This document shows, piece after piece, positions 1-8,155 of a stretch of 64,000 bases of DNA. Position numbers and translations under genes: made by a program. Source of the stretch: Hymenobacter citatus (GTDB lineage Bacteria; Bacteroidota; Bacteroidia; Cytophagales; Hymenobacteraceae); assembly GCF_014333615.1 (NCBI RefSeq), contig NZ_JACSCY010000011.1, positions 98,082 through 162,081 on the forward strand. Reading direction: 5' to 3'. Below the pieces are notes generated by a model, which made no database searches, was not told where the DNA came from, and saw only the letters and a program-made list of their open reading frames with translations. Every line of letters starts with the position of its first letter. Position 1 is the first letter of the stretch.

Positions 1-104
1 TGGTTGGGTTCGTATCGAGCATGATGCAGGTAGTTTGGCGTTTCAACCACAAAGGTAGCCAAGTTGTTGGGGAATTTTGGGATGATGCCCTGCTAGTTTA
101 AGGG

Positions 105-797
105 TTACAGCTCCTCCACACTCAGCGCCAGCGAGCCAGGGGTGGTGGTCGTGGCTGCGGCGCCACGCAACACCACATTATATAGTTTGCCTGCCCGCAA
201 AATGGAAGGCTGGGAGGTAGTAGCCACCACAGTGCCACTAGGTTGCACGGCACGCAGCGTTACGGTATCCGGATCAATCACCAAAAAGCCGGTATTGCTA
301 CGGAAAGCTACATCCAGAACGTAGGGGGTAGAGCCTGCCTTGTGATTACGCAGTGTGATGCGCGGCGCCTCGTACCCCAGATTGATGAAACGCAAGTGCG
401 CCTTGCCGGCTGAAGGAATGGTCAGATCATCCATGAGGCTTAGGGCGGCTACCTGGGTAGAGCTGCTGTTATAGATGTATACCGAGTGAAACTTTCGGCT
501 GTTAATCGTGAGGGGCACGCTCAATTGGTTGGATGGGGTAGCAACAGCTTCGACTACCAATGTATGCGCCCCGGCGCTTAGCTCATTGTAGCCAGTGCTC
601 TGGCCGTAATAAAGTGTTTTGGCAGTCTGCTCATCCACCCGCGCATTCACAGAAGTTGGTACCGCAGAGGCCACGTGCACAATGCTCAACTTACCAGCAG
701 CGGGCGTATTCTCAGTGTCGTTACAGCTAGTTAAGGCCAGCAAGGCTGGTACGAATATCGTCCCGATACGTGAGACAGGGAATAGAATACGGGTCAT
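105..797 (-). CDS. DUF4397-like exported lipoprotein
   Basis: A 230-residue envelope protein. The ATG at 797 is chosen because it begins a typical lipoprotein signal: basic start, hydrophobic core, then a lipobox LALTSC with the lipidated cysteine at residue 25. An upstream in-frame extension has no signal-like character. After the cysteine the chain is beta-rich, with the SIVHVAS and LRFINLG stretches typical of DUF4397 proteins, which occur in Bacteroidota envelopes without a known biochemical role. No catalytic motif is visible. It stands alone, reading toward the window edge, and is divergent from the next gene. The family call is from remembered pattern and is moderately sure; the lipoprotein call is stronger. 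Confidence 0.7.
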   Translation of the reverse strand: MTRILFPVSRIGTIFVPALLALTSCNDTENTPAAGKLSIVHVASAVPTSVNARVDEQTAKTLYYGQSTGYNELSAGAHTLVVEAVATPSNQLSVPLTINSRKFHSVYIYNSSSTQVAALSLMDDLTIPSAGKAHLRFINLGYEAPRITLRNHKAGSTPYVLDVAFRSNTGFLVIDPDTVTLRAVQPSGTVVATTSQPSILRAGKLYNVVLRGAAATTTTPGSLALSVEEL

Positions 798-1058
798 GAT
801 TATTTTCTTTAAAGGATATGAATTCCTAAAGAAAACAGATTCTTTGATAACAGTTAAATACCCTGCTGTATTGCCCGTTATTATGCAGCCAGAGAATGCG
901 TTAAGAAAGCATTTGAAAGCCACTTATGATCAATTCAGCTAGCAGCCGCAGCAATCCGCAGAACGAATCCATCCGAAAGGATGTTCGGCAAAAAATAGGA
1001 CTCTTTTTTGCTATTGGGGCGAATCAGTTCTATTCAGACACTTTTTATTGTCGCGTCT

Positions 1059-1667
1059 ATGCGCCTCTCTGTTACGACGATCTGCCGTCGCACTGCTCTG
1101 TTGTTCTTTTTTCTGCTGGGCTTCTCCCAGGCGTATGCACAGCAGCCTACCCCCATGGGGCAATTTATCCGGCTGAGCCCCGAGGATAAGGACCGGGGAT
1201 TGAACGGGCAGCAAACCAATTTTTACTTTGCCACCGACACCAGCACCGACTACCGCAACGCAGGCTATTTTGGGCAGAAGCTGCGCCCCTACCTAGCCGA
1301 CAACCCCGAGGCGCTGGAATTTCTCAACGACTACCGGCGGCAGAAAGCACTGCACCTGGCCGAGCGGCTGGTGTTTGTGGGCTCCGTAGCGCTGTACGGT
1401 CAGCAGGTGCTGGCCGGTGATGAGCGGCAGTATTTCAACAACACGCAGAAGGTGGCCGCGGGCGTGGCCGTCTTCAGCCTGATAGTCAATGTGCTCATCT
1501 CACGCAATACCAACACCCACATGCTGCGGGCGGTAGAAGCGCACAATAGCATGCTGCCTGCGGCGCGACATGGCGCTTTGTGGCAGCGTTACCGCCCTAC
1601 CACAATAGGCATGAGCGCCACCGCTACCGGCAGGCCTTTGCTGGCATTGAGCTGGCAGTTGCACTAA
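1059..1667 (+). CDS. exported protein of unknown function
   Basis: A 202-residue protein that I do not recognise. The ATG at 1059 is preferred over upstream starts because it begins a clean Sec signal peptide (MRLSVTTICRR, a hydrophobic run, then SQAYAQ as a likely cleavage site). The mature part has a soluble N-terminal half (YLADNPEALEFLNDYRRQK), then two hydrophobic stretches around residues 105-145 (LVFVGSVALYG and VAAGVAVFSLIVNVLIS) that could be membrane helices. No catalytic motif or repeat is seen. It ends 27 bases before the methyltransferase gene and may share its transcript. Confidence 0.6.
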   Translation: MRLSVTTICRRTALLFFFLLGFSQAYAQQPTPMGQFIRLSPEDKDRGLNGQQTNFYFATDTSTDYRNAGYFGQKLRPYLADNPEALEFLNDYRRQKALHLAERLVFVGSVALYGQQVLAGDERQYFNNTQKVAAGVAVFSLIVNVLISRNTNTHMLRAVEAHNSMLPAARHGALWQRYRPTTIGMSATATGRPLLALSWQLH

Positions 1668-1694
1668 TTTGCCCGTTTTTGCGTAGATAGGGGC

Positions 1695-2930
1695 ATGGAA
1701 TATCCGTTGCCCGCGGCGGCCCGGCAGTATGTAGCCGACCACCTGCACCACGATCCGGCCCAGCTGGCGTTGCAGGCCCGCCGCTTTCCGGGGCTCCCCG
1801 TCCCCGAGCTGGTTCGCCAGATTCAGGCCCGCCAAAAGGCACGCACCAAGCTGCCCGCCTGGGCCGAAAACCCCGAATTGATTTTTCCACCGGCCTTGTC
1901 GGTGGAGCAGGCTTCGTCGGACCGCACGGCGGCGTTCAAGGCCGATCTGGTTGGCGGACAGCGCCTGGCTGACCTCACGGGTGGCTTTGGTGTAGACACC
2001 TGCTATTTCGCCAGCCGCGTGGCCGAGGTGCACTATGTGGAGCGCAATTCGCAACTGGCCGAGGTGGTGCAGTACAACCTGGGCCTGCTAGGTGTGCGCA
2101 ATGTGCACTACCATACCACCGATGCGCTGGCATTCCTGAAAAGCACGCCCGAGACATTCGACTGGCTCTACCTCGACCCGGCCCGCCGCGACACGGCCTC
2201 GCGCAAAATTTTCCGGTTGCAGGACTGTGAGCCGGATGTGCTGCGCATTCTGCCCCTGCTATTGCACAAGGCCCCTCGCATTTTGCTTAAGACCTCGCCT
2301 ATGCTCGATATTGAGCTGGCTATTCAGGAGTTGAAACACGTGCGGCGCGTGTGGGTGCTGGCTGTGGATAATGAATGCAAGGAGGTGCTGTATGAGCTGG
2401 GCGAGGAACCCGCCGTAGACCCCGAGCGCTACGCCGTGAACCTCACCCGTACCGGTGAGCAGCAGGAGTTCCGCCTGAACCGCGCCCGGGAGGCCCGCGC
2501 CATATCGCGCTACGCCGAGCCACAGACTGGGCAGTATCTCTACGAACCCAACGCAGCCATTCTGAAAGCAGGTGCTTTCCGTAGCATCGGCAATGCCTTC
2601 GAGCTGTTGAAGCTGCATCAGCATAGCCATTTGTATATGTCTGATGAGTTGCGCGCCGATTTTCCGGGGCGCATTTTCCGCATTCAGGCCGTGGAGCGCT
2701 ATGATGCTGATGCCCTCTTACCCTACCTCGGTCCTGAGGCGCGTGCCCACGTTACTACCCGCAATTTTCCGGATACGGTAGCCGTATTCCGGCAACGCAC
2801 CGGCATCCGGGAGGGCGGCCATATTTATTTATTTGCTACTACTGATTTGCGGGGCCGCTTGATGGTGTTGGTGTGCGAGAAAGTGAAGCGCTGGAGTGGG
2901 GAGCTAGTGGCGGCAGCCCAATCGGCATAA
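1695..2930 (+). CDS. THUMP-like class I SAM-dependent methyltransferase
   Basis: A 411-residue cytoplasmic protein. The N-terminal ~80 residues are helical. The Rossmann methyltransferase domain follows: motif I is DLTGGFGVDTCYFA (about residues 93-106), an acidic residue ends the next strand (HYVERN), and a DPAR-type motif (WLYLDPARRDT, near residue 160) sits where the catalytic motif is expected. The C-terminal half matches the THUMP-like domain that goes with these enzymes in Bacteroidota. The known relatives are annotated only as methyltransferases; an RNA substrate is an inference from the THUMP-like part. It is convergent with the glycosylase, with only 9 bases between the stop codons. 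Confidence 0.8.
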   Translation: MEYPLPAAARQYVADHLHHDPAQLALQARRFPGLPVPELVRQIQARQKARTKLPAWAENPELIFPPALSVEQASSDRTAAFKADLVGGQRLADLTGGFGVDTCYFASRVAEVHYVERNSQLAEVVQYNLGLLGVRNVHYHTTDALAFLKSTPETFDWLYLDPARRDTASRKIFRLQDCEPDVLRILPLLLHKAPRILLKTSPMLDIELAIQELKHVRRVWVLAVDNECKEVLYELGEEPAVDPERYAVNLTRTGEQQEFRLNRAREARAISRYAEPQTGQYLYEPNAAILKAGAFRSIGNAFELLKLHQHSHLYMSDELRADFPGRIFRIQAVERYDADALLPYLGPEARAHVTTRNFPDTVAVFRQRTGIREGGHIYLFATTDLRGRLMVLVCEKVKRWSGELVAAAQSA

Positions 2931-2939
2931 CTTACTCTA

Positions 2940-3548
2940 TTACTTGGCCGGACTGGTCCACGGGCTGTCGTTGATGCGGAAGCGCCAAAGCAGCCCGGCT
3001 GCTTCCGCACCGGCGTAGGCCAGCCCTACCCTGGTGCTGGCCCGCACCTCCGCATCAGGCACATCCTCGTCGTGGTCTTCCAACCAAAGCACGTCGCCTT
3101 GCAGGTCGGTACCGGTGAGGGCGGGCGTGACGCCTAGCGCTTGCGTGAGCAAGCCAGGACCGGCGGTGAGGTTGCGGGCTATGGCCGTCAGACCGCGCCG
3201 ACGTAGCATTGTATCAATACCCACAGTGGGCTCAATAGCGCGAATCAGGACGGTGTTGGGCACATCGGCGGCATTAGTGACGATGTTGAAGAGCGTGTGC
3301 CGCTGGTACACCGTGTAGAGGTAAGCGCGGCCGCCCGGCTCGTATAGCGCTTGCCCATGCTGGCCGCGTCGCTTCAGGTGCATCGTCAGGGAGTTGTCCC
3401 CTTGATGAGAATACGCTTCCGTTTCGACGATGCGGCCGCCAGTCAGCTCCCCATCTATGCGAGAGAAGACGTACTTGCCCAGCAGCTCGCGGGCAATCTG
3501 GGTAGGGTCGGGGCGCTGGAAGAAGGCGGCAGGAATTGTCTGAACCAC
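2940..3548 (-). CDS. aag: DNA-3-methyladenine glycosylase (AAG/MPG family)
   Basis: A 202-residue monofunctional glycosylase that removes alkylated purines such as 3-methyladenine in base excision repair. The AAG-family signature is clear: GGRIVETEAY, with the catalytic glutamate in VETEAY, then GGRAYLYTVY, the HTLFNIV stretch and VLIRAIEP. The length and the N-terminal FFQRP..IARELLGK segment agree with complete bacterial members, so the protein is not truncated. The only suitable start is a GTG at 3548. That codon and everything upstream of it lie in the left arm of an inverted-repeat element (3537-3585), so the repeat supplies the initiation region. Confidence 0.92.
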   Translation of the reverse strand: MVQTIPAAFFQRPDPTQIARELLGKYVFSRIDGELTGGRIVETEAYSHQGDNSLTMHLKRRGQHGQALYEPGGRAYLYTVYQRHTLFNIVTNAADVPNTVLIRAIEPTVGIDTMLRRRGLTAIARNLTAGPGLLTQALGVTPALTGTDLQGDVLWLEDHDEDVPDAEVRASTRVGLAYAGAEAAGLLWRFRINDSPWTSPAK

Positions 3549-3778
3549 GGATTTGCTCGGATTTTCTGGATTACACGAATTTTGTAGGCGAGGGGTTCAA
3601 CCTACTTGTCATCCCAAACCTGCGAAGGACTTTCTCACGCATAAACGAGTCGTTGTTCTAATACTCGTTGTGCCGCGAAAAGGTCCTTCGCAGGCTCAGG
3701 ATGACAGACGCCTCCTTACGCCCCCATCCACAAAATCCGTGTAATCCAGAAAATCCGAGCGAATCCGTGGTTCAGACA
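3537..3778. repeat. nested inverted-repeat element (MITE-like)
   Basis: A two-layer palindromic element. The outer arms are 3537-3585 and 3730-3778, 49 bases each with about 2 mismatches; they contain CTGAACCACGGATT and TTTTCTGGATTACACG. Inside is a second inverted repeat (about 3607-3630 against 3682-3706) with the GTCATCC...GCGAAGGAC core shared with elements at 38 kb and 49.7 kb. There is no open reading frame for a transposase. One end covers the start codon of the glycosylase gene. The other end stops two bases before the TAnnTTTG box that precedes the cobalamin riboswitch. Confidence 0.85.
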
Positions 3779-3779
3779 G

Positions 3780-3787
3780 TATCTTTG
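3780..3787 (+). promoter_or_regulatory. Bacteroidota-type -7 promoter box
   Basis: TATCTTTG is an exact match to the TAnnTTTG box of the Bacteroidota primary sigma factor. Transcription would begin a few bases downstream, just before the first conserved element of the cobalamin riboswitch. The -33 region would fall inside the right arm of the inverted-repeat element. No clear TTG box is seen at the ideal distance. Confidence 0.6.
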
Positions 3788-3789
3788 TG

Positions 3790-4000
3790 GCGTAGCGGTG
3801 GCCGGACCCCAATTGTGGGGCGAGGCTGAAAAGGGAATCTGGTTCAAAGCCGGAGCTGTCCCCGCAACTGTACGCTTCAAGAGTGGGCACATCACGCAGC
3901 TGCCACTGTTTCGCAGAACGCCAGGTTTCAATTATGAAACTTAGCTGGAGAAATGGGAAGGCGATGTGCCCGAAGCAAGCCAGGAGACCTGCCACTACGT
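3790..4000 (+). ncRNA. cobalamin (B12) riboswitch
   Basis: The leader contains the conserved blocks of the cobalamin riboswitch in order: AAAAGGGAATCTGGTTCAAA (3828-3847), GCTGTCCCCGCAACTGTA, and the B12 box AAGCCAGGAGACCTGCC (3976-3992). It precedes btuB and a BtuG-like gene, the expected targets. Members of this family bind a cobalamin and reduce expression of uptake genes when B12 is plentiful. A GC-rich hairpin followed by a T run at about 4046-4075 is a candidate expression platform. Confidence 0.93.
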
Positions 4001-4045
4001 TTCCCATGTTCAGCGCCTTCGGAGGAAAGGCGGAGAACGAATGCA

Positions 4046-4075
4046 GCGGGCGGCCCCGGCCACCCGGTTTTTTCT
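4046..4075 (+). terminator. possible riboswitch-controlled terminator
   Basis: The GC-rich GGGCGGCCCCGGCCACCC can fold as an imperfect hairpin and runs directly into a six-T run. It lies between the B12 box and the btuB coding region, so it could be an intrinsic terminator formed when cobalamin is bound. The stem has a mismatch and a tight loop. The assignment is tentative. Confidence 0.4.
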
Positions 4076-4150
4076 GTTTTCGGCCTCGGCTACGCGGCGG
4101 GTTTCGGCTCGCGGCGGAGTTTTGAACTGACTTTTCCTACCCCGGAAATT

Positions 4151-6130
4151 TTGGTTCGGATACGTTTTTTACGCGCTGCTTCCTCCATCCCTACCCACGC
4201 ACTACGTGTGCTGGCGGTAGCAATAGGCCTGTTGCCAACCGCAGCAGTGCAGGCCCAGCGCACACCCATCGATACCAGCGCTAGCACGCCCCATTTGCTT
4301 CCTACGGCTGTGGTAGAAGCCGCCCGCCTGAGCCGCTACGCCGTGGGCAGCCGCCGTACTACCCTCGATTCGGTGGCCGTGAATCAGTTGCCAGCGGGCA
4401 CGCTGGCAGAGGCATTGGGCCGGCTTACACCCATCTATTTGAAGAACTACGGGCCGGGGCAGTTGTCGTCTATCACGCTGCGCGGCACCTCAGCCCGCCA
4501 CACGGCTGTGCTCTGGAACGGCTTCAACATCAACCTCCCTACCCTGGGCGAGGCCGATTTTGCCCTGCTCCCCGTGAATGGGGCCACCCGCATCACGGTG
4601 CAGCCCGGCCCGGCCAGCGCGGTTTATGGCAACGGCGCGTTGGGCGGCACGGTGCTGCTGTCGTCGCCGGTGCAGTGGGGGGCAGGGTGGCGCGGACAGG
4701 CTCAGGGTGACGTGGGCAATTATGGAATGCGGGCGGGTAGCGTTGAGAACAGCTTCAGCAACGAGAAACTAGCCCTGCGCACAGCTGCATCCTACCGCGA
4801 GGGCCAGAACGATTTTCCCTACCAAGAGCGCACGATTGATGGCCTGGTAACACGCCGCCAGACCAACGCCGCCTACCGTCAATGGAGCCTCACCCAGGAT
4901 GCTACCCTGCGCCTGGGCCAGCATGGCGAGCTAATGGGCGCCGTGTGGCTGACAGATGCTGACCGCCGCATACAGCCCGGCATCGGGGCCGCCAACGACA
5001 ATGCCCAGGAGCGCGACCAGAGCCGCCGTTTGCTGGCTGGCTACCGCCACGTGGCCGGGCGCCACGAAACGGGCGTGCGCGCAGCTTGGTTTGAGGATAT
5101 CCTGAACTACCGCAGCAACACCGTGGTACAAAGCAACTCGCGTGTGCGCACCAGCCAAGTGCAGGCCGACCACAGTCTGCAACTGCTTTCTACCCTGAGC
5201 GTGCGGGTAGGCGGCGAAGCCCAGCACTTTGCGGCCCGCGTAGATGGCTATGGCCAAGACCTCACGGAAAACCGCTTCTCCGGCTACGCTCTGGTGCGCT
5301 ACGACCCGCTTCCTACCCTTCGCCTCACGGCCAACTTCCGGCAGGCCTTTATACCGGGCCACCGGCCGCCCCTGGCCCCTACCCTGGGCGGCGAGTGGCA
5401 AGTGTGGCAACACGACGCCCACACACTACTGCTGAAAGGCAGCGCCGCCCGCAGCTACCGCGTGCCTACCCTGAACGAGCGGTACTGGCGCCCCGGTGGC
5501 AACCCCAACTTACTGCCCGAAACCAGCCTGGGCTACGAGGCCGGCGTGCAGCACACCTTCAAGCCTACCCCTACCCTCTCGCTGGCCACGGAGCTGACGG
5601 CCTACCGCCAGCAGGTACGCAACTGGGTGCAGTGGCTGCCCGGCGACACGGTGAGCTACTGGTCGCCGCGCAACTTGCGCCGGGTGCGGGCGCAGGGGGC
5701 AGAGCTGAGTTCGGAGCTGAGCTGGCAGCCGGGACGCTACGCCCTCACGGCGCGGGTGGCCTATGCCTATACCCAGTCGCAAAAGGTGAGCGGCTACACA
5801 TTCGACTCTGATCCTGTAGGCGTGCAATTGCCTTATGTGCCGCTGCATACAGTGGCTTTCACCACGCGCCAGAGTTGGCGCGGCTGGCAGTTGCTCACGC
5901 AGAGCACCTTCACCAGCTTCCGCTACACCGATGCCTCGGCTACCACCTTCCTACCCTCCTACTTTCTATTGAGTGGGTCGTTGGGCTACACCTTCACTAT
6001 TCATAACACCTGGAGCCTAACCGCGCTGGTACAGGGCTTCAACCTTACCAACCTCACCTATAACAGCTACGAAGCCCGCGCTATGCCCCCGCGCAACGGC
6101 GTGCTGAGCCTGCGCGTGAGCTGGCGCTGA
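4151..6130 (+). CDS. btuB: TonB-dependent vitamin B12 receptor (BtuB-like)
   Basis: An outer-membrane TonB-dependent transporter, about 659 residues, that would carry cobalamins into the periplasm. The plug domain shows LPTAVVEAARLSRY near the mature N-terminus, then LSSITLRGTSARHTAVLWNG and ASAVYGNGALGGTVLL, followed by a long beta-barrel ending in a typical aromatic/basic residue (VSWR). No ATG lies in frame between the riboswitch and the plug. The longer frame from 3953 would begin inside the riboswitch. A TTG at 4151 gives a plausible signal peptide (VRIRFLRAASS, hydrophobic core, AAVQAQ), so that start is chosen. Control by the upstream cobalamin riboswitch supports the B12 substrate. 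Confidence 0.88.
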   Translation: MVRIRFLRAASSIPTHALRVLAVAIGLLPTAAVQAQRTPIDTSASTPHLLPTAVVEAARLSRYAVGSRRTTLDSVAVNQLPAGTLAEALGRLTPIYLKNYGPGQLSSITLRGTSARHTAVLWNGFNINLPTLGEADFALLPVNGATRITVQPGPASAVYGNGALGGTVLLSSPVQWGAGWRGQAQGDVGNYGMRAGSVENSFSNEKLALRTAASYREGQNDFPYQERTIDGLVTRRQTNAAYRQWSLTQDATLRLGQHGELMGAVWLTDADRRIQPGIGAANDNAQERDQSRRLLAGYRHVAGRHETGVRAAWFEDILNYRSNTVVQSNSRVRTSQVQADHSLQLLSTLSVRVGGEAQHFAARVDGYGQDLTENRFSGYALVRYDPLPTLRLTANFRQAFIPGHRPPLAPTLGGEWQVWQHDAHTLLLKGSAARSYRVPTLNERYWRPGGNPNLLPETSLGYEAGVQHTFKPTPTLSLATELTAYRQQVRNWVQWLPGDTVSYWSPRNLRRVRAQGAELSSELSWQPGRYALTARVAYAYTQSQKVSGYTFDSDPVGVQLPYVPLHTVAFTTRQSWRGWQLLTQSTFTSFRYTDASATTFLPSYFLLSGSLGYTFTIHNTWSLTALVQGFNLTNLTYNSYEARAMPPRNGVLSLRVSWR

Positions 6131-6158
6131 TTCTAACTTTCACACTTTTTTCCTTTAT

Positions 6159-7271
6159 ATGACACAACGTTTTCTTTCCTTCAGTGCGCGCACAGCCCTG
6201 ATCCTAGCCAGTGGCCTATCCCTCTGGAGCTGCGACCCCGACGACAAAAACGACGCCTCGCCGGCCGGCAGCAACGTGTTTATCGTGCAGGAAGGCAACT
6301 TTCAGCGGTCTAATTCTGAAGTGGTAGGCTTCAACAGTGAAGTAGGTGCCATTATCAACGCTGCTTTGTTCCGCTCGGTGAATAACCGCATTCTGGGTGA
6401 TGTGGCACAGTCGATGACTGTGGTGGGTGACCTGGGCTATATCGTGGTGAATAATAGCCGTAAGATTGAAGTGGTGTCGTTGCCAGATTTCAGTGAGAAG
6501 GCAACCATTTCGACTTTCACCAATGCCGCTGGGCAAGCAGACACCCTACGCTTACCCCGCTATTTTGCTACCAGCAACAACAAGGGCTACGTATCGCAAA
6601 CGGTAAATTATTCTGTTCCGAACGGCCTCATAGGTGTCATTAATCTGACAACCAATCAAGTAACCAAAACTATTCCGGTAGGAAAGCAGCCCGAACAAAT
6701 GGCTGTAGTTGGGAACAAGCTGTTTGTGTCGAACAACGGCGGTAATACCGTCAGCGTCATCAATACTCTGACCGACGTGGTAGAAGCCACTATCACCGTA
6801 GCCGACAGCCCCGCCAGCATGGTAGTGGATAAGAACAATGCCGTATGGGTGATGTGCTCCGGCCAAAGCACCTATAGCTCCACCCCTCCCTACGCACCCA
6901 TCGTGACAGTACCAGGCAGCCTCGTGCGCATCGACCCAGCTACCAACGCCGTGACGACTACCCTACGCTTTGCGGCGGGCCAGCAGGCTGGTGGCCTGCG
7001 CACCAACGGCGCAAAAGACCAGCTGTTTTTCCGCCGCCAAGCGGGTGTATACCGGATGGCTATTACGGATGCGGCCCTACCTACCGCGCCGTTATTTCAG
7101 CGCCGGGGCGGCTTCTATAGCCTTGATGTAGACCCGCGCACGGGTGTTATCTACGGCTCGCCCGAGAACTTCAGTGGCACGGCTCGTTTCTTCCGCTACC
7201 AGACCACCGGCCAAGTTATCGACTCCTTCACGATTGGGACCAGCGCCAATAGCTTTGTGTTCTATAAATAG
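6159..7271 (+). CDS. btuG: BtuG-like beta-propeller surface lipoprotein
   Basis: A 370-residue lipoprotein (lipobox LSLWSC, cysteine 25, followed by acidic residues as in surface-exported Bacteroidota lipoproteins). The mature part is a YncE/DUF5074-type propeller with repeated blades such as GNKLFVSNNGGNTVSVINT and PASMVVDKNNAVWVMCSG. In Bacteroides, BtuG is a propeller lipoprotein that sits on BtuB and binds B12 very tightly. The position here, 28 bases after btuB and under the same riboswitch, is why I call it BtuG-like. The propeller fold and export are seen; B12 binding is inferred from context. The operon ends at a palindromic hairpin downstream. Confidence 0.78.
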   Translation: MTQRFLSFSARTALILASGLSLWSCDPDDKNDASPAGSNVFIVQEGNFQRSNSEVVGFNSEVGAIINAALFRSVNNRILGDVAQSMTVVGDLGYIVVNNSRKIEVVSLPDFSEKATISTFTNAAGQADTLRLPRYFATSNNKGYVSQTVNYSVPNGLIGVINLTTNQVTKTIPVGKQPEQMAVVGNKLFVSNNGGNTVSVINTLTDVVEATITVADSPASMVVDKNNAVWVMCSGQSTYSSTPPYAPIVTVPGSLVRIDPATNAVTTTLRFAAGQQAGGLRTNGAKDQLFFRRQAGVYRMAITDAALPTAPLFQRRGGFYSLDVDPRTGVIYGSPENFSGTARFFRYQTTGQVIDSFTIGTSANSFVFYK

Positions 7272-7327
7272 ACGCGTTGCCCTACTTATCCTAGGGTACC
7301 GTGCCGCTGCTCTAGCGGCCTATTGCC

Positions 7328-7363
7328 ACAACGGCCCCGTACAGATCTGTACGGGGCCGTTGT
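7328..7363 (+). terminator. perfect 36-base palindrome, likely terminator
   Basis: ACAACGGCCCCGTACAGA is followed by its exact reverse complement, giving an 18-base-pair perfect palindrome 56 bases after the btuG stop. No long T run follows on either strand, so factor-independent termination is likely but not certain. It would insulate the B12 operon from the convergent small lipoprotein gene. Confidence 0.6.
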
Positions 7364-7390
7364 AGTATATAAACTGGTCATAAGGCTTGC

Positions 7391-7672
7391 CTAATCAGCC
7401 TTGCCGTCGTGGTTGTGGTCGGTGGCTTTTAGGGTTTGATCGTACTGCTGCTCGATAGTCTTGCGGCCGGCTGTATCTGGAATAGCGCGGGTGGAGGCCA
7501 TCGTGTCCAGGTCGCGGCCGGGGGTAGCGTCTGACATGCCAAAGTCTTTGTTAGCGCCAACTTCTACGTTGGTATCAGCATCGTTGGTACCGGTGCTACA
7601 TGCACTTAACAAGGACGCAGAAGAGACAAATAACGTGGCGGCTAGCAGGCGCAGGGTCGAAAGAGTTTTCAT
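7391..7672 (-). CDS. small lipoprotein with EF-hand-like C-terminus
   Basis: A 93-residue lipoprotein of unknown role. The ATG at 7672 gives a signal MKTLSTLRLLAATLF and lipobox LLSAC (cysteine 25); a TTG-started extension is less likely. The rest is polar and probably unstructured (TGTNDADTNVEVGANKD). The last residues, DHNHDGKAD, have the spacing of a calcium-binding EF-hand loop (DxNxDGxxD), but no partner helix follows because the protein ends there. It is convergent with btuG. Confidence 0.6.
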   Translation of the reverse strand: MKTLSTLRLLAATLFVSSASLLSACSTGTNDADTNVEVGANKDFGMSDATPGRDLDTMASTRAIPDTAGRKTIEQQYDQTLKATDHNHDGKAD

Positions 7673-7767
7673 GGGGTAGGGAAAGCAAAAAATCAACGAG
7701 GAGAAAGTAATGGTACGGCGGAAGGGCGTCGCGGTTTTCGTTGTCTTTCTGAACTGTCAGGTAATGA

Positions 7768-7775
7768 TATATTTG
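7768..7775 (+). promoter_or_regulatory. -7 promoter box for the 7796 gene
   Basis: TATATTTG matches TAnnTTTG, 21 bases upstream of the ATG at 7796. A TTG occurs further upstream (7741) at a longer than ideal distance. It would drive the membrane protein and AraC-type regulator pair. Confidence 0.45.
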
Positions 7776-7795
7776 TAGTCCATTGCTTTGCACTT

Positions 7796-8155
7796 ATGGC
7801 CCGTACGTTCACTTCTACCATTAACTATCCGCGGTTGCGGCGGCAGGTTGGCATCTTGGCTGGCGTGAGCTTATTATTGGCTTTGCTGCTGATTGGCTAC
7901 ACTTTTGGCGTAGGAAATCATTTTTTTGGTCGACTTTTCTCTGCCTTTTTTATATTTTTCTGGCTGTTGGCAGTCACTTTTCTGGGCATCGTACCGTTTG
8001 TGAACTGGGCTGCCCGTAGCTGGTTTGGTAAAGAGTGGGCCGCCGACTCTTTACCAAAAACTGCTATCCGTCGTTCATCTGCCTCAACCTCACCTTCGTC
8101 TGCGCGTACACCTACCCGAACTGCCTCTCGATCCAGCCAAAAACGACACCCGTGA
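7796..8155 (+). CDS. small membrane protein coupled to the AraC gene
   Basis: A 119-residue protein that I do not recognise. It has a short basic N-terminus, two hydrophobic segments (VGILAGVSLLLALLLIGYTF, and LFSAFFIFFWLLAVTFLGIV), then a polar, serine- and arginine-rich tail. The tail overlaps nothing recognisable. The stop TGA overlaps the GTG start of the following regulator as GTGA, which argues that this frame is translated and coupled to it. A TAnnTTTG box lies 21 bases upstream of the start. A sensory or accessory role to the regulator is only a guess from position. Confidence 0.55.
   Translation: MARTFTSTINYPRLRRQVGILAGVSLLLALLLIGYTFGVGNHFFGRLFSAFFIFFWLLAVTFLGIVPFVNWAARSWFGKEWAADSLPKTAIRRSSASTSPSSARTPTRTASRSSQKRHP

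Noticed and set aside
1500..2054. A 184-codon minus-strand frame across the end of the exported protein and the methyltransferase
   Set aside because: It lies opposite well-supported coding sequence and its translation has no recognisable features.
3883..4125. An 80-codon frame within the riboswitch leader
   Set aside because: It covers conserved riboswitch blocks, including the B12 box, and has no protein features.
3953..4150. ATG at 3953 as the start of btuB
   Set aside because: It lies inside the riboswitch, and the extra ~66 residues are not signal-like. A TTG at 4151 gives a good signal peptide.
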